Origin: Kudoa neothunni
Taxonomy: Eukaryota > Cnidaria
Length of the DNA stretch: 64,000 nucleotides
Assembly: GCA_964304625.1 (NCBI GenBank)
Contig: OZ199838.1
Location: forward strand, 9,300,001-9,364,000
Direction: 5' to 3'
The number at the start of each line of letters is the position of its first letter. Positions within the stretch are counted from its first letter, which is position 1. The position numbers and the translations under genes are program-made. Positions 22,846 through 33,980 of the stretch are shown here, one piece after another. Under the pieces are notes generated by a model that saw nothing but the letters and a program-made list of their open reading frames with translations, was not told where the DNA came from and ran no database searches.

Positions 22846-23949
22846 ATGAGTTCAGCTTTAGGAGACGCAGAAAAAGCTTTTATTATCGAGGGAATCGAAA
22901 AGCAGATACGTTCAGATGGTAGAAAACGTTTAGAATACAGAACCATCTCCATAGACACAAATGTGATTACCCATCTGAATGGATCTTCACGTGTTACTCT
23001 TGTATTTTCATCTGTGATCAATATGCATCATGAAGATGATTGACCAATTACGATTTTCTCTTTAGGGTAAAACATCTGTGGTTGTTGGTGTAGTAGCAAG
23101 ATTGACTGAACCATTGGTTTCTATGCCACATTGTGGTTTTATAGAAATTTCAATACATCCGTAATCGGCGGTAGTGCTGTTTATTTATTTTATTGAGAGT
23201 GTAGATTTGGAGCTGCATCAAATAACAAAAATAATTCGTTTGATTCGAGAACTGTACATTTATTGCCTTCGCTTCGTAAAGCTTACACGTCACCCAATTC
23301 GTTTGATCTACCTTTTCTCTGCTTGATCCCCTCGAAAAAATGTTGGGCATTGAATGTGGATGTTATAGTAGGTTTGATAGAGTGAAATTCGCTTTAATTC
23401 TTGCGTAGATTATTGAAGATGATGGAAATCTACTTGATGCCATATCTTTGGGAATTTATTCAGCCTTATACAATTGTGCCATTCCAAAGGTAAATGTCAT
23501 GGAAGGTGACGAATGCAACGAGATTGTTATCAGTGAGGATGAAACCTTACAATTGGACCCCACATTGTTGCCAATTGTGGTCACATTTTATAAGGTTGCA
23601 TTTTAATGATATTATAAATCTTTTTAATGGGTTTATGTGTGCTTGTTTAGATTGGCAAAGATTATTTCATTCTAGATCCAACTGTAGCAGAAGAATATTG
23701 TTCGGACTGTATGGTACAAATTACAGTAAATCAATCAGATGTTTTCGCTATCAACATAGAAGGACACGGTGTGATTTCGATTGATGAAATAGATTTCCTT
23801 AAAAAAGTATTCGCTTCGTTTTTTTGTTGATTCGAATTTTTCTTAAGGAAGCGTATTCGATCGCACAGCAGCTGCTTGTAAAGCTAAAAAGCACACTTTC
23901 GGATATCTCTACCGACTGTGTAAACAAGAAAAGAAGTTTCTTATATTGA
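22846..23949 (+). CDS. EXOSC7: exosome complex subunit RRP42 (EXOSC7)
   Basis: Six exons: 22846-23001, 23066-23161, 23206-23367, 23409-23594, 23651-23806 and 23848-23949. They join to 285 residues (human 291) with phases closing. Recognisable blocks are GDAEKAFIIEGIEKQIRSDG with YRTISIDTNVI, GKTSVVVGVVARLTEP, SLRKAYTSPNSFDL, CWALNVDVIIIEDDGNLLDA and YFILDPTVAEEYCSD. These are the RNase PH fold of the inactive Rrp42-type ring subunits. It forms part of the nine-subunit exosome core that channels RNA to Rrp44/Rrp6. The Met at 22846 gives the expected N-terminal length; an in-frame Met at 22822 would add eight residues. Confidence 0.93.
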
Positions 23950-24826
23950 AAATGTTATCATCAATGTTTATTCGGTGTTTTTAATACAAAAGTGTCTAAA
24001 TTTTAATGGATTTTGAATTTTTCTATGCAGCTTATTTCGCTAGTTACTTTCTTCAAAATACTCAATCGAGATATAAGATAGTTTAAGAGTTTATTTTTAT
24101 TAATAATAATCTTTCATTAAAAGTTTAAATCAACCAAAATTTTGAAATTACAATAAATTCGATACTTACTAACTCGGTATTGCATAGTTCGTTATATTTT
24201 AATATATTTGTATCTTGTAAGGAAAGAAATAATAATATATGATGTCAAAAATATATTTTAGACGGATTAATTTTATATAAAATTTAAAAAATTGATTTTC
24301 TTACTATTGCGTAATTTTCGCTTGGCCTCCAACAAAACTTACACCATTTCGAGAGTTTACTGTATACATCAAACATGTTAACACTTTTTGATAGTTAGAT
24401 GTTATATAGGTGATAAATATAAAAAATGCTTTTAATTTTATTGTTTGGACAGGCACAATATTTTTAGAAAAATTGTTCTATCTGATTACCCAGATATTAA
24501 ATTTAAAACTCCCTATGTTGCTCTCTAAGTTGAAAAATCAAGTTTAATTTGGAATAGCATTTTTTAAATAATTAAACATCGGCAAGAAGATATTTAAATG
24601 ATAAAGATAAGTCGATAAATTTGAATTTATTCTATAAATATGGATTAAATGAGAATATTAAATTGATGCCAGAACTTTAAAGGAATCTGTGCATATAAAA
24701 TATTACCTACGTTTCTCATTGAACAATCTGAGGAAATCAAACTCTATACAAAGACGGGGGTTCCGCATCCCTAGGGGTACGAACTATAGGCTTGAAGGAT
24801 GCGAGAGTCGACCACAATAGGAAATA
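23950..24826. other. intergenic DNA
   Basis: AT-rich 3' flank of EXOSC7. I see no genes or clear transposon ends until the TA preceding 24827. Confidence 0.5.
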
Positions 24827-26037
24827 CAGTAGGTGACGGACGGGTCGTGGGCACTAAAATGGGAATTGGGTTCGAGGCGCCCACGACCCGTCATGACGCA
24901 TGCGAACAAAGCAAAATTTTATGCGGGCTCTTGCAATTTAGTCTCTCGTATTTATCATTATGTTTGCATTTATGTTCAAAAGTATATTAATAAAATAAAA
25001 CCTTCTTATGGCAATCATGTGAAGATTAAATACGACTAATCTAGTCGATCCTTGACTTTAATTTGTAGAAACAAACCATTTAGACAACGTGATGATAAAA
25101 CCAATGATTTCTGTCAACAAAAATTTAAAAATATAATAAATGCAATTCTTACATCAAATTTTAGTACAATCAAAATTATTTTTATTTTAATCATAAATGT
25201 TCGGACGATTTTAAATATAAACATGCAGAAAACTTTCTTAATGAATCACTATATCTTAAGGAAGTGTTGCGTAACAAATAAATTATTTTCTGTACTCATA
25301 AGAAGTAGAAGTAAGAGTTAATAATCAAGATAAATTTAATATATATTGATATGCATAATTTCATAAAATTAATTAATATACTCAATAAAATATAATTAAA
25401 AGTTTTTAACATACTTATTAGTTGGATTTTGCTTTGGAAAAGTTTTTAATATTTTACTGGTAAAGCTCTGACATTCATGAATCGTAAATCGTCCTTTCTA
25501 GATCTATGACCATAGATAACATTTGATAATTTCGTATTCTGAAAGATTTGTACATTTTCCTCAAATAAATTAGAGCATCATTCATAGAAATAGTAAATTT
25601 TTTAAATTTGTTGTGGTTATTTGTAATTTTCATTCCATTATGAGACTTCATAATAGATTCTTTATTACCCAAAATCCTATTTAAAGAGGATAGATATTTT
25701 AAGTTAAAATAATTGAGAGTTTTAGTTTATCTGTTATCCCCATTCGATATTCTTTCATAATATGGCATTATATCCACTCTACCTTTCAAAGAACGAAACT
25801 GTTTAGTTCTCTTCAAGTGCCCACGGCCACCATCCATCATTTAGGCGACTGTATTCTTAAGCTTAGTGCCCACGAGTCGTAAATTTTAGCTAATTCTTAT
25901 ATACAGCGAATTAAAATAAAAACTAAGATTTTAATAATTTTTTATAATTGTTACGCTTTTATTCGATTCATTTTAATTAGTAACAGTATTGTGTAAATTA
26001 TAAATTATGGCAAGTGCCCACGAGCCGTCACCTATTG
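24827..26037. mobile_element. Tigger/pogo-type MITE or deleted element
   Basis: A 1.2-kb element with TA at both flanks (24825-24826 and 26038-26039). The left end reads CAGTAGGTGACGGACGGG and then TCGTGGGCACT; the right end is its near-complement, AGTGCCCACGAGCCGTCACC and so on. The subterminal block GTGCCCACG recurs near 24880, 25820 and 25868 in various orientations, so the interior carries several copies of the presumed binding site. No transposase remnant could be recognised; the ORF at 25475-25672 (minus) is anonymous. Confidence 0.75.
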
Positions 26038-26103
26038 TAATTTGTGAGAAATTTAGAGTTAGCTACACCCAATCGTACGTATGGGAAATGTAGATTCCGT
26101 TGT

Positions 26104-26575
26104 AGGCACTGGTGGTGAATTATGGACCCTGCGTAATCTACTCATAACCCCTTAATCCTAAATTTGCGTAAAAAAGAAAGGCAATGTCTATTGGTCCGGC
26201 AAAGGGCCAATAGACATTGCCTTTATCTAATGAAAACTCATCATTTGCTTCAAAAATGGTTCTAATGTGCTCCAGGAATAGCTGACCTTAAGACATTATT
26301 TAAACGTGCCTTACTTCAAAAATATCTTAATATTTTTATGTGGGACATAAATTTTGGAACTTCGATATTTTATCAAACTTCTTTGTTTCCCACAATCCTC
26401 ATATAACGGAGGTGTTTTCCTCAAATTTTTTTATCCATCAAAAATTTAAAATTAGCCTTTTTTGAAGAAGTTATCGATGAAACGAAATCGGATCTCATTT
26501 TAGAGCGATTAAAAGCTGCGTAATCTCTTAATCTCCTTAACTCGGATTCGGGTCCACAATTCGCCACCAGCGCCT
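26104..26575. mobile_element. MITE with 25-bp inverted repeats
   Basis: The ends AGGCACTGGTGGTGAATTAT (26104 on) and the complement AGGCGCTGGTGGCGAATTGT (26575 back) match at 22 of 25 positions including GGACC. A related sequence starts near 61558 with the same GGCACTGGTGGCG and the internal GATTACGCAGCTTTT. Flanks CCGTTGT and CGTTTTGT may be a decayed target duplication. The superfamily is not certain. Confidence 0.65.
26177..26224. repeat. near-perfect hairpin inside the MITE
   Basis: The arms 26177-26197 and 26204-26224 are complementary at 20 of 21 positions (AAAGGCAATGTCTATTGG then TCC against GGG and so on) around a 6-nt loop GGCAAA. The arm is much better preserved than the surrounding element. 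Confidence 0.85.
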
Positions 26576-26628
26576 CGTTTTGTTACCAATTGGGTGTGCG
26601 AACTCAATTTTAATTGTTAAGCGCTGTA

Positions 26629-27232
26629 CTAGGGATAAGCGATGACTGGCTCGCGGACCGAATTCAGCACATGAACTTTCCTCTTCCGGCCGCGATGTGG
26701 TCAGTGATAAAGTCGAATTGTTTTTTATTAGGTGGTACTTTTACAATTTTCCGCATTTTTATAATAGATCTTTGAGCATATAAAGAAGTATAAAAACAAA
26801 TTAGTCGGAATTAATTAGATATTTCCCCTTTTCCGAATATATTTGTATAAAATCTAAAATATTCCCCTAAACAATTTCTTATTTATTTTTACTAATTGTA
26901 TGATATTAGCCCTATTTTGACGAATGAAGACGTTTAATTAATGTTTTTTTACGATTTCGAGCAATCATTTAAGTATAAAAAATATTACATTCAGTATAAA
27001 TTAAATTAAATTTGAACTAAAACCTATATATCATTGGTTACTTTCTCATAAAGAATTTTGAACGTTCGTTATATTTTTTTCGCGCTGCAGTGAGAAATTA
27101 GAATATTAAGTATCAAAATATGTGTACTAGGCCAACTTTTATTATGCAAAAGTCATTAGAGCTTAAAGAATGATGTATATATATATATACATATTCTGTG
27201 TCGGCAACCCATTCATTCGGGTCGCTGAAGAC
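26629..27232. mobile_element. decayed hAT-type MITE
   Basis: The left part reads CTAGGGATAAGCGATGACTG, with GGCTCGCGGACC following, and resembles hAT ends of the CAGGGGTCGGCAA kind. The interior from about 26830 to 27170 is clearly homologous to 4240-4560 (shared ATTTAAGTATAA and neighbouring blocks). Near the right side is TCGGCAACCC after a TA microsatellite at 27177-27190. The boundaries are approximate and no target duplication was found. From 27233 to 27963 nothing else was seen. Confidence 0.55.
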
Positions 27233-27963
27233 TACTATAAACAGTTAAAAATATGGATAGGATTCAATATTTTTCGTATTGATATATTTATAATCGAGTT
27301 ATTTATATATTGACGATTGGTTTCACGCCAATAATAACTATTAACTATATTACAATTTAGTGTTTAATGTTTCTTCTTCAATACACATAAGTATATGTAT
27401 TCGCATTATAAATTACAGCTTAGTCACTTCAACTGTCGCTGAAAGAAACAAAAAGGCTAGTTCTTGATTTCGAGAGATATATTTAGATATTAGCGTTGAA
27501 GAAACGTTCATTTTGTGAAAATTAATTTCAATTGATTTATTATAGAATCATAATATTATGCATGTTATATTAATGACCAAAAAAATCAAAAAATTTCACA
27601 GAGTAAATAGTTGACAACCTCATCTTTATATATTTCACCTATTTCTCTCAATTATCTTTTGGATAATTTTTTATAATTGCGGCTACTAACGATTATTTGC
27701 TATTAAATTTGGAAGAAAAAGCAATGGTGTTTAAAGATCGTAATTTTCTAGGAATAATTATTTTTGGGAGGAAAAAAGGTATTTTTGATGAAAAAGTAAG
27801 AATTTTATTGTATACATAATATTTTATGATAATTTAAAGTTAAATTGGGTCATATAACATCCCAATACATTTTATTTAATTAAGGAATTTAATAAAAGTA
27901 AAGATTGCAGTCAGAATTATACAACTAATTTATTTTATCGTCGGGAGACGGAACTCGAAACAC

Positions 27964-28889
27964 TTACGCGTGTGCCGAAGGGGGACCCAAGGTACCCCAG
28001 GGGTTTTTCAACTCAATTCTCTCGCAGGGATAAAAAATTTGTTTATGTGGTCACTACTTAGTTTGAAATAAAAGTAACCGCCAAAAACGCAGAAATATTT
28101 AACCAACTAGGAAAAAAATACAAGAAATTCGTGGCCATCACTTTTAAGAAAAAAGCGAGAATAAACAAGCAATTCCTCAACGGTATAGATAGGTTATGCT
28201 TGTATACAGCTATTAACTAGTTATTGGAAAACTCAAGGTTGATTTTCAAGTGAATTTGGCATCTGAAAGGAGCGACCGACAAAACCGCCACAACAAAATC
28301 CCAAGGTTTTCGTTAATCTCATTTTGCGATCGTGGTATTAAAAGGTAGGAATATTTCCTTCCCTTTAAACGACTGCATTTTCTGCTATAATTTTTATTCT
28401 ATGGTAAAAATTATGGCTGATGTAAAAAGAAACCCCCGGTTGGAACAAAATTAAACATTAATCGACCTATACTTTCAAAATTAATATACTACTAAGAGCG
28501 CTCATGTCTTACAATAATCTCAGGATAATCTCCAAATATGTCGGATTCTTCCGGTAGAAAATAAAATCAAAACTTGGTCATACTCTTATTCCTTTTATCT
28601 ATTTAAAAATTGTTTTTTAAACAATAATTTTTAGTCGAAATTAAACAAATAATAAATATAAGATATCCAAAGGTTTTTAAACACTAAATATTTTAGGTTC
28701 AGGTTTAAAAAGTAGTCTATTATATTATAACCTGAAGGAAAACATTTTTTGTTGTTTAATTTAAAGTTAATTAGATATTAAAAGATTACATGGAAAATTA
28801 TAGAAAAAAATCAAAAGGTGAAAATAGAAATTTCGAAACATACAATAATTCGGGTTCCTAAAATACCCCATCCGTACCGTAAGGGTTAA
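27964..28889. mobile_element. piggyBac-type MITE abutting the NUDCD1 stop codon
   Basis: The right end reads TACCCCATCCGTACCGTAAGGG followed by TTAA (28886-28889). The left end (TTACGCGTGTGCCGAAGG then GGGACC) is a diverged inverted copy with its TTAA mutated to TTAC. Both ends carry a near-palindromic GGGG...CCCC block (GGGACCCAAGGTACCCC on the left, GGGTTCCTAAAATACCCC on the right), like other piggyBac elements in this window. No transposase is present. Confidence 0.5.
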
Positions 28890-30852
28890 ACATTAACGTT
28901 GATAGCATATAATGAAGTTTTGGTTAGAACAATTACTTTTGAAGCCAGAATGGTTGCTCCAATAGGACGTTCACGTACGTTGAATGAAGATTGCCGAGCT
29001 TTGGGTTGTTGTGAGGACGCTAGATTTGGATTCTCGTACACAAACACATGTCCATTACAATCCACAATGACGTAATATCGTTGAGTAGTTCGTTCTACAA
29101 ACCTGAATACCGTGTCGCGTTTTGTAGCTGCTATATAGGCCAAAGCGTGAAACGTGGTTTCGTGAACCACCGAAAGAGATTGATTTTGGTTACTCACACT
29201 CCACACAATACCATCTTCCATATTATCCATACAAATATTGAAACTATTTTTGGAGCGTTGTAAAAACTAAATAAAAGTTGTGTGGCATTCGTTTCAACCT
29301 ATTTGAAAACAGTTTAAAGAAAGAAATGTTATAGGAGGTGATATTAATAAAATTGTACTTTTCGAATGGAATGAGTTCTTAGAGACGCCAAATACAGTTC
29401 TTGAGAGTTACTACAATCATCCTCATTGTAATCATCTTCACCTAAGCCCTACATACAAATACATTATATATATTAGAATCAAACGGAAATTAAAAGGGAT
29501 ATACTTTTCCTATCTCATTTCCATTCGAGGTTGTAAAGGCATCCAAACTAGACACTGCTTCAGACAGGAAATGTTTTTCTTCGCCTTCGATGATGTGCTC
29601 AATTGTAGAGTTGACAGAGTCTTCAGTTGCATTATCAAAAAACAATTGTGACCATATCATAGGTTTTTCTTTTATGATATGAATCTCTAACCTACGACAC
29701 TATTTAGCTATTCTCTGAAAGAAATAGAGAACTTGTTGGCATCCGTAATAATCCATCTGCATGAGTCGTCGACAATAGGGTTAAAGAATTTTGCCTCCAG
29801 ACTCACTTTAGGAGAGCCATCCGCTTCTAACCACTTGAAGTGTAGACTTTGAGGTTTAAAGTGACAATGAATGGTGTCCTTTTCAATATCTCTAAGTGTT
29901 AATGTGGGTTGTATAGTAATCATATCCAGTGTTTGAGACCATGTAAAATTTTTAGGTTTCAAATTCGTACTTTTGTTATTTGAAAACTCTAAGCAATAGC
30001 TAAAGTAAGTTGTGTCAAAATGACTTCAAATACCTTGTTGACAAACAGTATTATGGATGTTCCCTTCTGATATAAAACAGCAAAATGACTTATCGCATGA
30101 AATAAAACACACCAAACTTGGAACTGTTTCACAATTGAACTCTGAATTTTGTTCTACCTTAGATAATTTGATCGCAGTGTCAATTTTATGGAAATAAATA
30201 TCTATAATTTTAAGTTGGTTATAATGCTTGGGGCTGTTTTTCTTCTTAGTATTCCTCCCAGATGTAGAACAAATTGCCAAACGAAAATATTGTTCCGTTT
30301 GGCACACTGAGGCTGTATAACAATAAAATTTTCCTATACTATCAATCATATCTTTCTCATCACAAAATTCCCAGTGTTCTCGAGGGTCGTAAACGATCCG
30401 AAAAATACACACCTTAGAGTTGGAGTGTGCTACTAAACAGATATTTTTTTGAACAAATAAAATCATCGGAGGATATTCCAATTTTTCGTCTTCAACCAGT
30501 TTCATATCACTCACTTTGAAAACAGTAAAACTATCACTGTTCTAAAAATTAATTGATGTATTTATCGAAATAAGCGTTCTTCCTTAACTACTTTATCCAC
30601 CTGTATACGAACAATGTAACCTTCTTGACTAAAATAATACGCCACACTATCATCATCACTGAATTCATTAATAAACAGCCCATTTGTCAATGAGAGTAAT
30701 TTCAGATGATCAAAATCATAAAAAGAATCATCCAATGATATTTCTCTTGGTGTTAACGACAATGGAGAAGGATGAGCATTAATAAAATTTGGAGAATATT
30801 TATAACCATCAAAATCAGGTTTCAATAAATTTCTATCCACGCTAAAGGACAT
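28886..30852 (-). CDS. NUDCD1: NUDCD1, NudC/CS-domain protein
   Basis: Exon 1 is 30852-30592, exon 2 is 30541-30034 and exon 3 starts at 29988. Further exons cover about 29667-29515, 29455-29345 and 29298-28886. The start MSFSVDRNLLKPDFDGYKYS matches the NUDCD1 N-terminus. Exon 3 holds the CS/p23-like domain (FTWSQTLDMITI to CRWIITDANKFSISF). The end matches the beta-propeller-like C-terminus (ETTFHALAYIAATKRD, VIVLTKTSLYAINVNV). NUDCD1 is a cytosolic Hsp90-system co-chaperone-like protein. There are two irregularities: no GT or GC donor fits the exon 3 end near 29704, and near 29250 the frame changes within a five-T run (minus-strand A run) between FYNAPK and NICMDNMEDGIVW. The stop codon lies inside the TTAA of the adjoining MITE. 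Confidence 0.8.
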
Positions 30853-31098
30853 TATTTGTCCACGTGACCCAGACTGGGAAACGCAATTGAATGGCTAATC
30901 AAGACTGATTTGTTTCTTACTAGATGGTAAATTATCTTTGATACAACATGTTTCAATTTTGTGAGTATTATAAGTTGCCGCGATTTGTGTTGCAGATTCC
31001 TCCATACGGAACGATCCGAACACGTGGCGTCGTGTAGCTTCGTTTGGTCGTGATAGCAATGGTAAGCTTTGAACATTCTTAGAGATATGCCTTAAATA
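30853..31098. promoter_or_regulatory. probable bidirectional promoter, NUDCD1 / SNRPB
   Basis: The two start codons diverge across 246 bp. A minus-strand ORF of 74 codons (31076-30852) ends with its TAA overlapping the NUDCD1 ATG. It may be an upstream ORF in the NUDCD1 leader or chance. No named factor site is claimed. Confidence 0.4.
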
Positions 31099-31868
31099 AT
31101 GCTTGGTATTAAGGCTGGGGGCAAAAAAGGGAAACTGATTCAGTATATCAATTACCGTATGAGATGTACGCTACAGGATGGACGTATGTTCATCGGAACA
31201 TTCATGGCTTTCGACACACACATGAACATTATATTCAGCGACTGTGACGAATTTAGGAGAGTTAAAACAAAATCAGAGTCCAACGCGGAAAAAGAAGAAA
31301 AACGAGTGATAGGTTTTGTTTTGATTCGTGGAGAAAATATCGTTTCGTTGACTGTGGAAGCCCCTCCTGCCCCAGACGTAAGTCTTCATCGGATGTTAGA
31401 TTTTAATGCTAAGCTATCTTCTTTAGGACAAAGGAAAAGGCAAAATTGCGACCGCCACACCTGGTATGGGAATGGGAAGAGCTGCCGGACGAGGTGTTCC
31501 TATGCCTGGTCAAGCGCCACCAGGTTTGGCCGGCCTTGGACGCGGTGTTGGTGTTCCTACGCCTCAGATTATGGCTCCAGGTGAGATTTCCTTATCACGT
31601 GGTGTATTTTCCTAACTGTGCTTTAGCGGCGAAAGTTCCTCCTGGAATGAGACCGCCAGGTTTTCCTGGTGTCCCTCCAATAGCAGGCATGCCACCTATG
31701 GCCGGCGTACCACCAGGTATGCCGATGCCTCCACCTGGAATGAGACCACCTGGTTTTCCTGGAATGCCTCCTCCCGGATTTAATAGACGTATGATTATTG
31801 TTGTTGTGTTGGAATTCACTCTCCCTGATTATATGTATCTTTGTTTAGCTGGGCAACAACCTCAATGA
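31099..31868 (+). CDS. SNRPB: Sm protein B (SmB/B')
   Basis: Four exons: 31099-31377, 31427-31580, 31627-31788 and 31849-31868. They give 204 residues, phases closing. Exon 1 carries the whole Sm fold: Sm1 with [21 protein letters not shown] and [12 protein letters not shown], Sm2 with [16 protein letters not shown]. The tail is rich in Gly, Arg and Pro with [12 protein letters not shown] and repeated [11 protein letters not shown] blocks, as in SmB, ending PPGFNRPGQQPQ. SmB is a core component of spliceosomal snRNPs, and the proline-rich repeats bind WW/GYF-type partners. The introns are 46-60 nt. Other reading frames of this GC-richer stretch are shadows. Confidence 0.95.
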
Positions 31869-32023
31869 ATGTTTCCGAATTTGTATCATCAACCATATAT
31901 ATAACCTATATAATATATACATTATTATCTTGGGATAGTTTATTGATTTTTTACATTTCAGCAATTCTCGGCTAGCTATTGTAATGTTTGATCGATTGAT
32001 TACATTATTCTATTATAATAAAT

Positions 32024-32560
32024 CAGGGTTCGCCGGCGTTCGACCCTTCAGTTATCTCATCCGCCCCGCATTGAATGGCATAAAATGTTTCTTAATATCT
32101 GAAATACCTAAATGATTAATGCGTTTTTTCTAGATCTTTTTCCAAAATGTTAATATGTTGTTGATGCAAACATTTTAACCGACTAAGATTCATTTTCATT
32201 AAATCGGAAAACCGAAACAAATATGAATGTAAAAAAAGCGTTAAAATTTTATATGTAAAAATATAAAATCTTTTTAAAAAAGCATACAGGTACTTCTCAT
32301 GTTTGACGTCCTCCGATGAATGGTTCCTTCGTAAGTCAAGCACGAGTTAATTAGATTGGAAAAGAAAATTATTAGAATATGATACTATTGATTTTACGTA
32401 CTTTTCTACTTTAAAAGACTTTTATATATTCTTATATATTTAAATCCAAAACTTGAATTAAGAATAGTTTAACATATTAGTAGGTTAATTTTAATACGGC
32501 CGCATTAGACTTAGGGGTATGTCTGCTCGACCCGTCACTCGAAAAGGTTGCCGACCCCTG
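32024..32560. mobile_element. hAT-type MITE downstream of SNRPB
   Basis: The left end CAGGGTTCGCCGGCG and the right end (complement CAGGGGTCGGCAACC) form a weak inverted repeat of the same type as 4045-4680. Target duplications are not clear. The left terminus sits immediately after AATAAAT, a likely poly(A) signal region of SNRPB. From 32561 to 33310 I see only AT-rich DNA. Confidence 0.55.
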
Positions 32561-33310
32561 TAAAACTCGTTTAATTTGAAAAATTCTGATTAATAGACTG
32601 ATATCATAAAGTTTGTTTGATGCGAGTGGTGGTGAGTAGGCTACTGCTAAAAAATTGGGTTCTTGTTATTTTGTAATCAACATAATTAATTTAACCGTTA
32701 TCATCACTGACTTACGCTATCAAATAAATATCGAATAGGAAAAGCCGAGGTAGTATTGTAATATCAAAATAACCCGGGTCACTTGCAAATTCAACTAAAA
32801 GATTTTAACCATTGTAATGTGCCTTTGGATTTGGGCGCGTGGCCAGACCAAAAGTATTTTTGACGCAATAAATAGCCAGTATTTCGCGGAACCAATTTTA
32901 TTTAATTTTTTAGAAAACTCTTCGTACGTAGTAAATATTAGCTTATTTATTTTAGGATGTTTTGGTCATTTTAAGAATGAAAGGATTAAAGTGGCAGAAA
33001 TAAAAATCAAGCGGTCAATCAGTTTTAAGCAGTTAGCTACGTGAACGTTGTTTCAAAGTCGGTGTTTCTAATTCCCATTCGCTGCTAGAATTAGACAAAT
33101 AAAAGAAATATTCCTCAAACTATAAAACTATAAAATACTATAGTAGTGTTTTTATAGCAAAGCCAAAACTGTTACTATGGATGATTTAAAATCTGATCCA
33201 TCACTCTGCTTGGTAAAATTATGAAAAATTCTGAATAATTATAAAAGATTGTTGAAGCCGGATTAGTTTATGCATGTCTAAAGAATGTAATATCCGAACT
33301 AATGATTCTC

Positions 33311-33980
33311 TTAAACATCCGAGCGGTTTCGGGGTCAAATTGAACCCAAAACCTATTTTGTCATAATTTTTCTATACATAGAAGAATTCAACATTTGTAA
33401 TCTCTGATTTATTCTCCTAAAACAAATAATATTTTTTAATTTTTTAATAAAAATTTGAAAAAAATAAAATGAACAACGATATACGATACAACTATACGCT
33501 TGGTGCTTTGGGGGTCAATTTGAGCTTAGGGATTTTTTGCTTTATATAATATTAAAATGTTCTAATAAATGATTAGTTAACTTAAGTTGAATTCTGGGGG
33601 AAGAATACTGAGAAAATAAGGAAAACATATACATGAGATCATACGCGATGACACAGATGCATCCGTTTTATCGCGCCTTTCGCACGAATTTACTCAAAAC
33701 ATACAGACAAAAGAAGACTTCGATGAGATTTTTCTCATTGACTACGATAGCAATGCCAAAAAATATTTTATGCCACTCGTCTCAATTATCGAAAGTCAAT
33801 TTCTAGTGAATCTGATGACAATGATGAGGATTTGAATTTGGTTTTCGAGAAGACTTTTTGTAGCCTAAATTATATCCAAAGGGCGATATAAGAAAAATGA
33901 TATTTTTTACAGGAAATCCAAACTAGATTAAAGTGGATAAGTCATTATTTTTACTTTTTCTCTGTCACCGAGAGGTTTAA
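33311..33980 (+). mobile_element. piggyBac remnant, TTAA-flanked
   Basis: Starts TTAAACATCCGAGCGG (33311) and ends with the complement of TTAAACCTCTCGGTGAC (33980); compare TTAAACCTCCGTGGCAC of the element at 19.35 kb. A subterminal GGGGTCAAATTGAACCC lies at about 33330. Inside, near 33800-33860, an acidic stretch (SSESDDNDEDLNLVFEK) resembles a piggyBac N-terminus; nothing further of the transposase remains. From 33981 to 35315 no gene was seen. Confidence 0.55.

Noticed and set aside
26177-26224. microRNA precursor
   Set aside because: The loop is only 6 nt and the stem lies inside a repeat; without small-RNA data it is kept only as a hairpin.
27177-27190. TA microsatellite
   Set aside because: Simple repeat with no further significance beyond marking the eroded edge of the hAT MITE.
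31446-31819. Long overlapping ORFs on both strands over SNRPB exons 2-3
   Set aside because: They are shadow frames of the GC-richer proline/glycine repeats; only the spliced frame gives an SmB tail.
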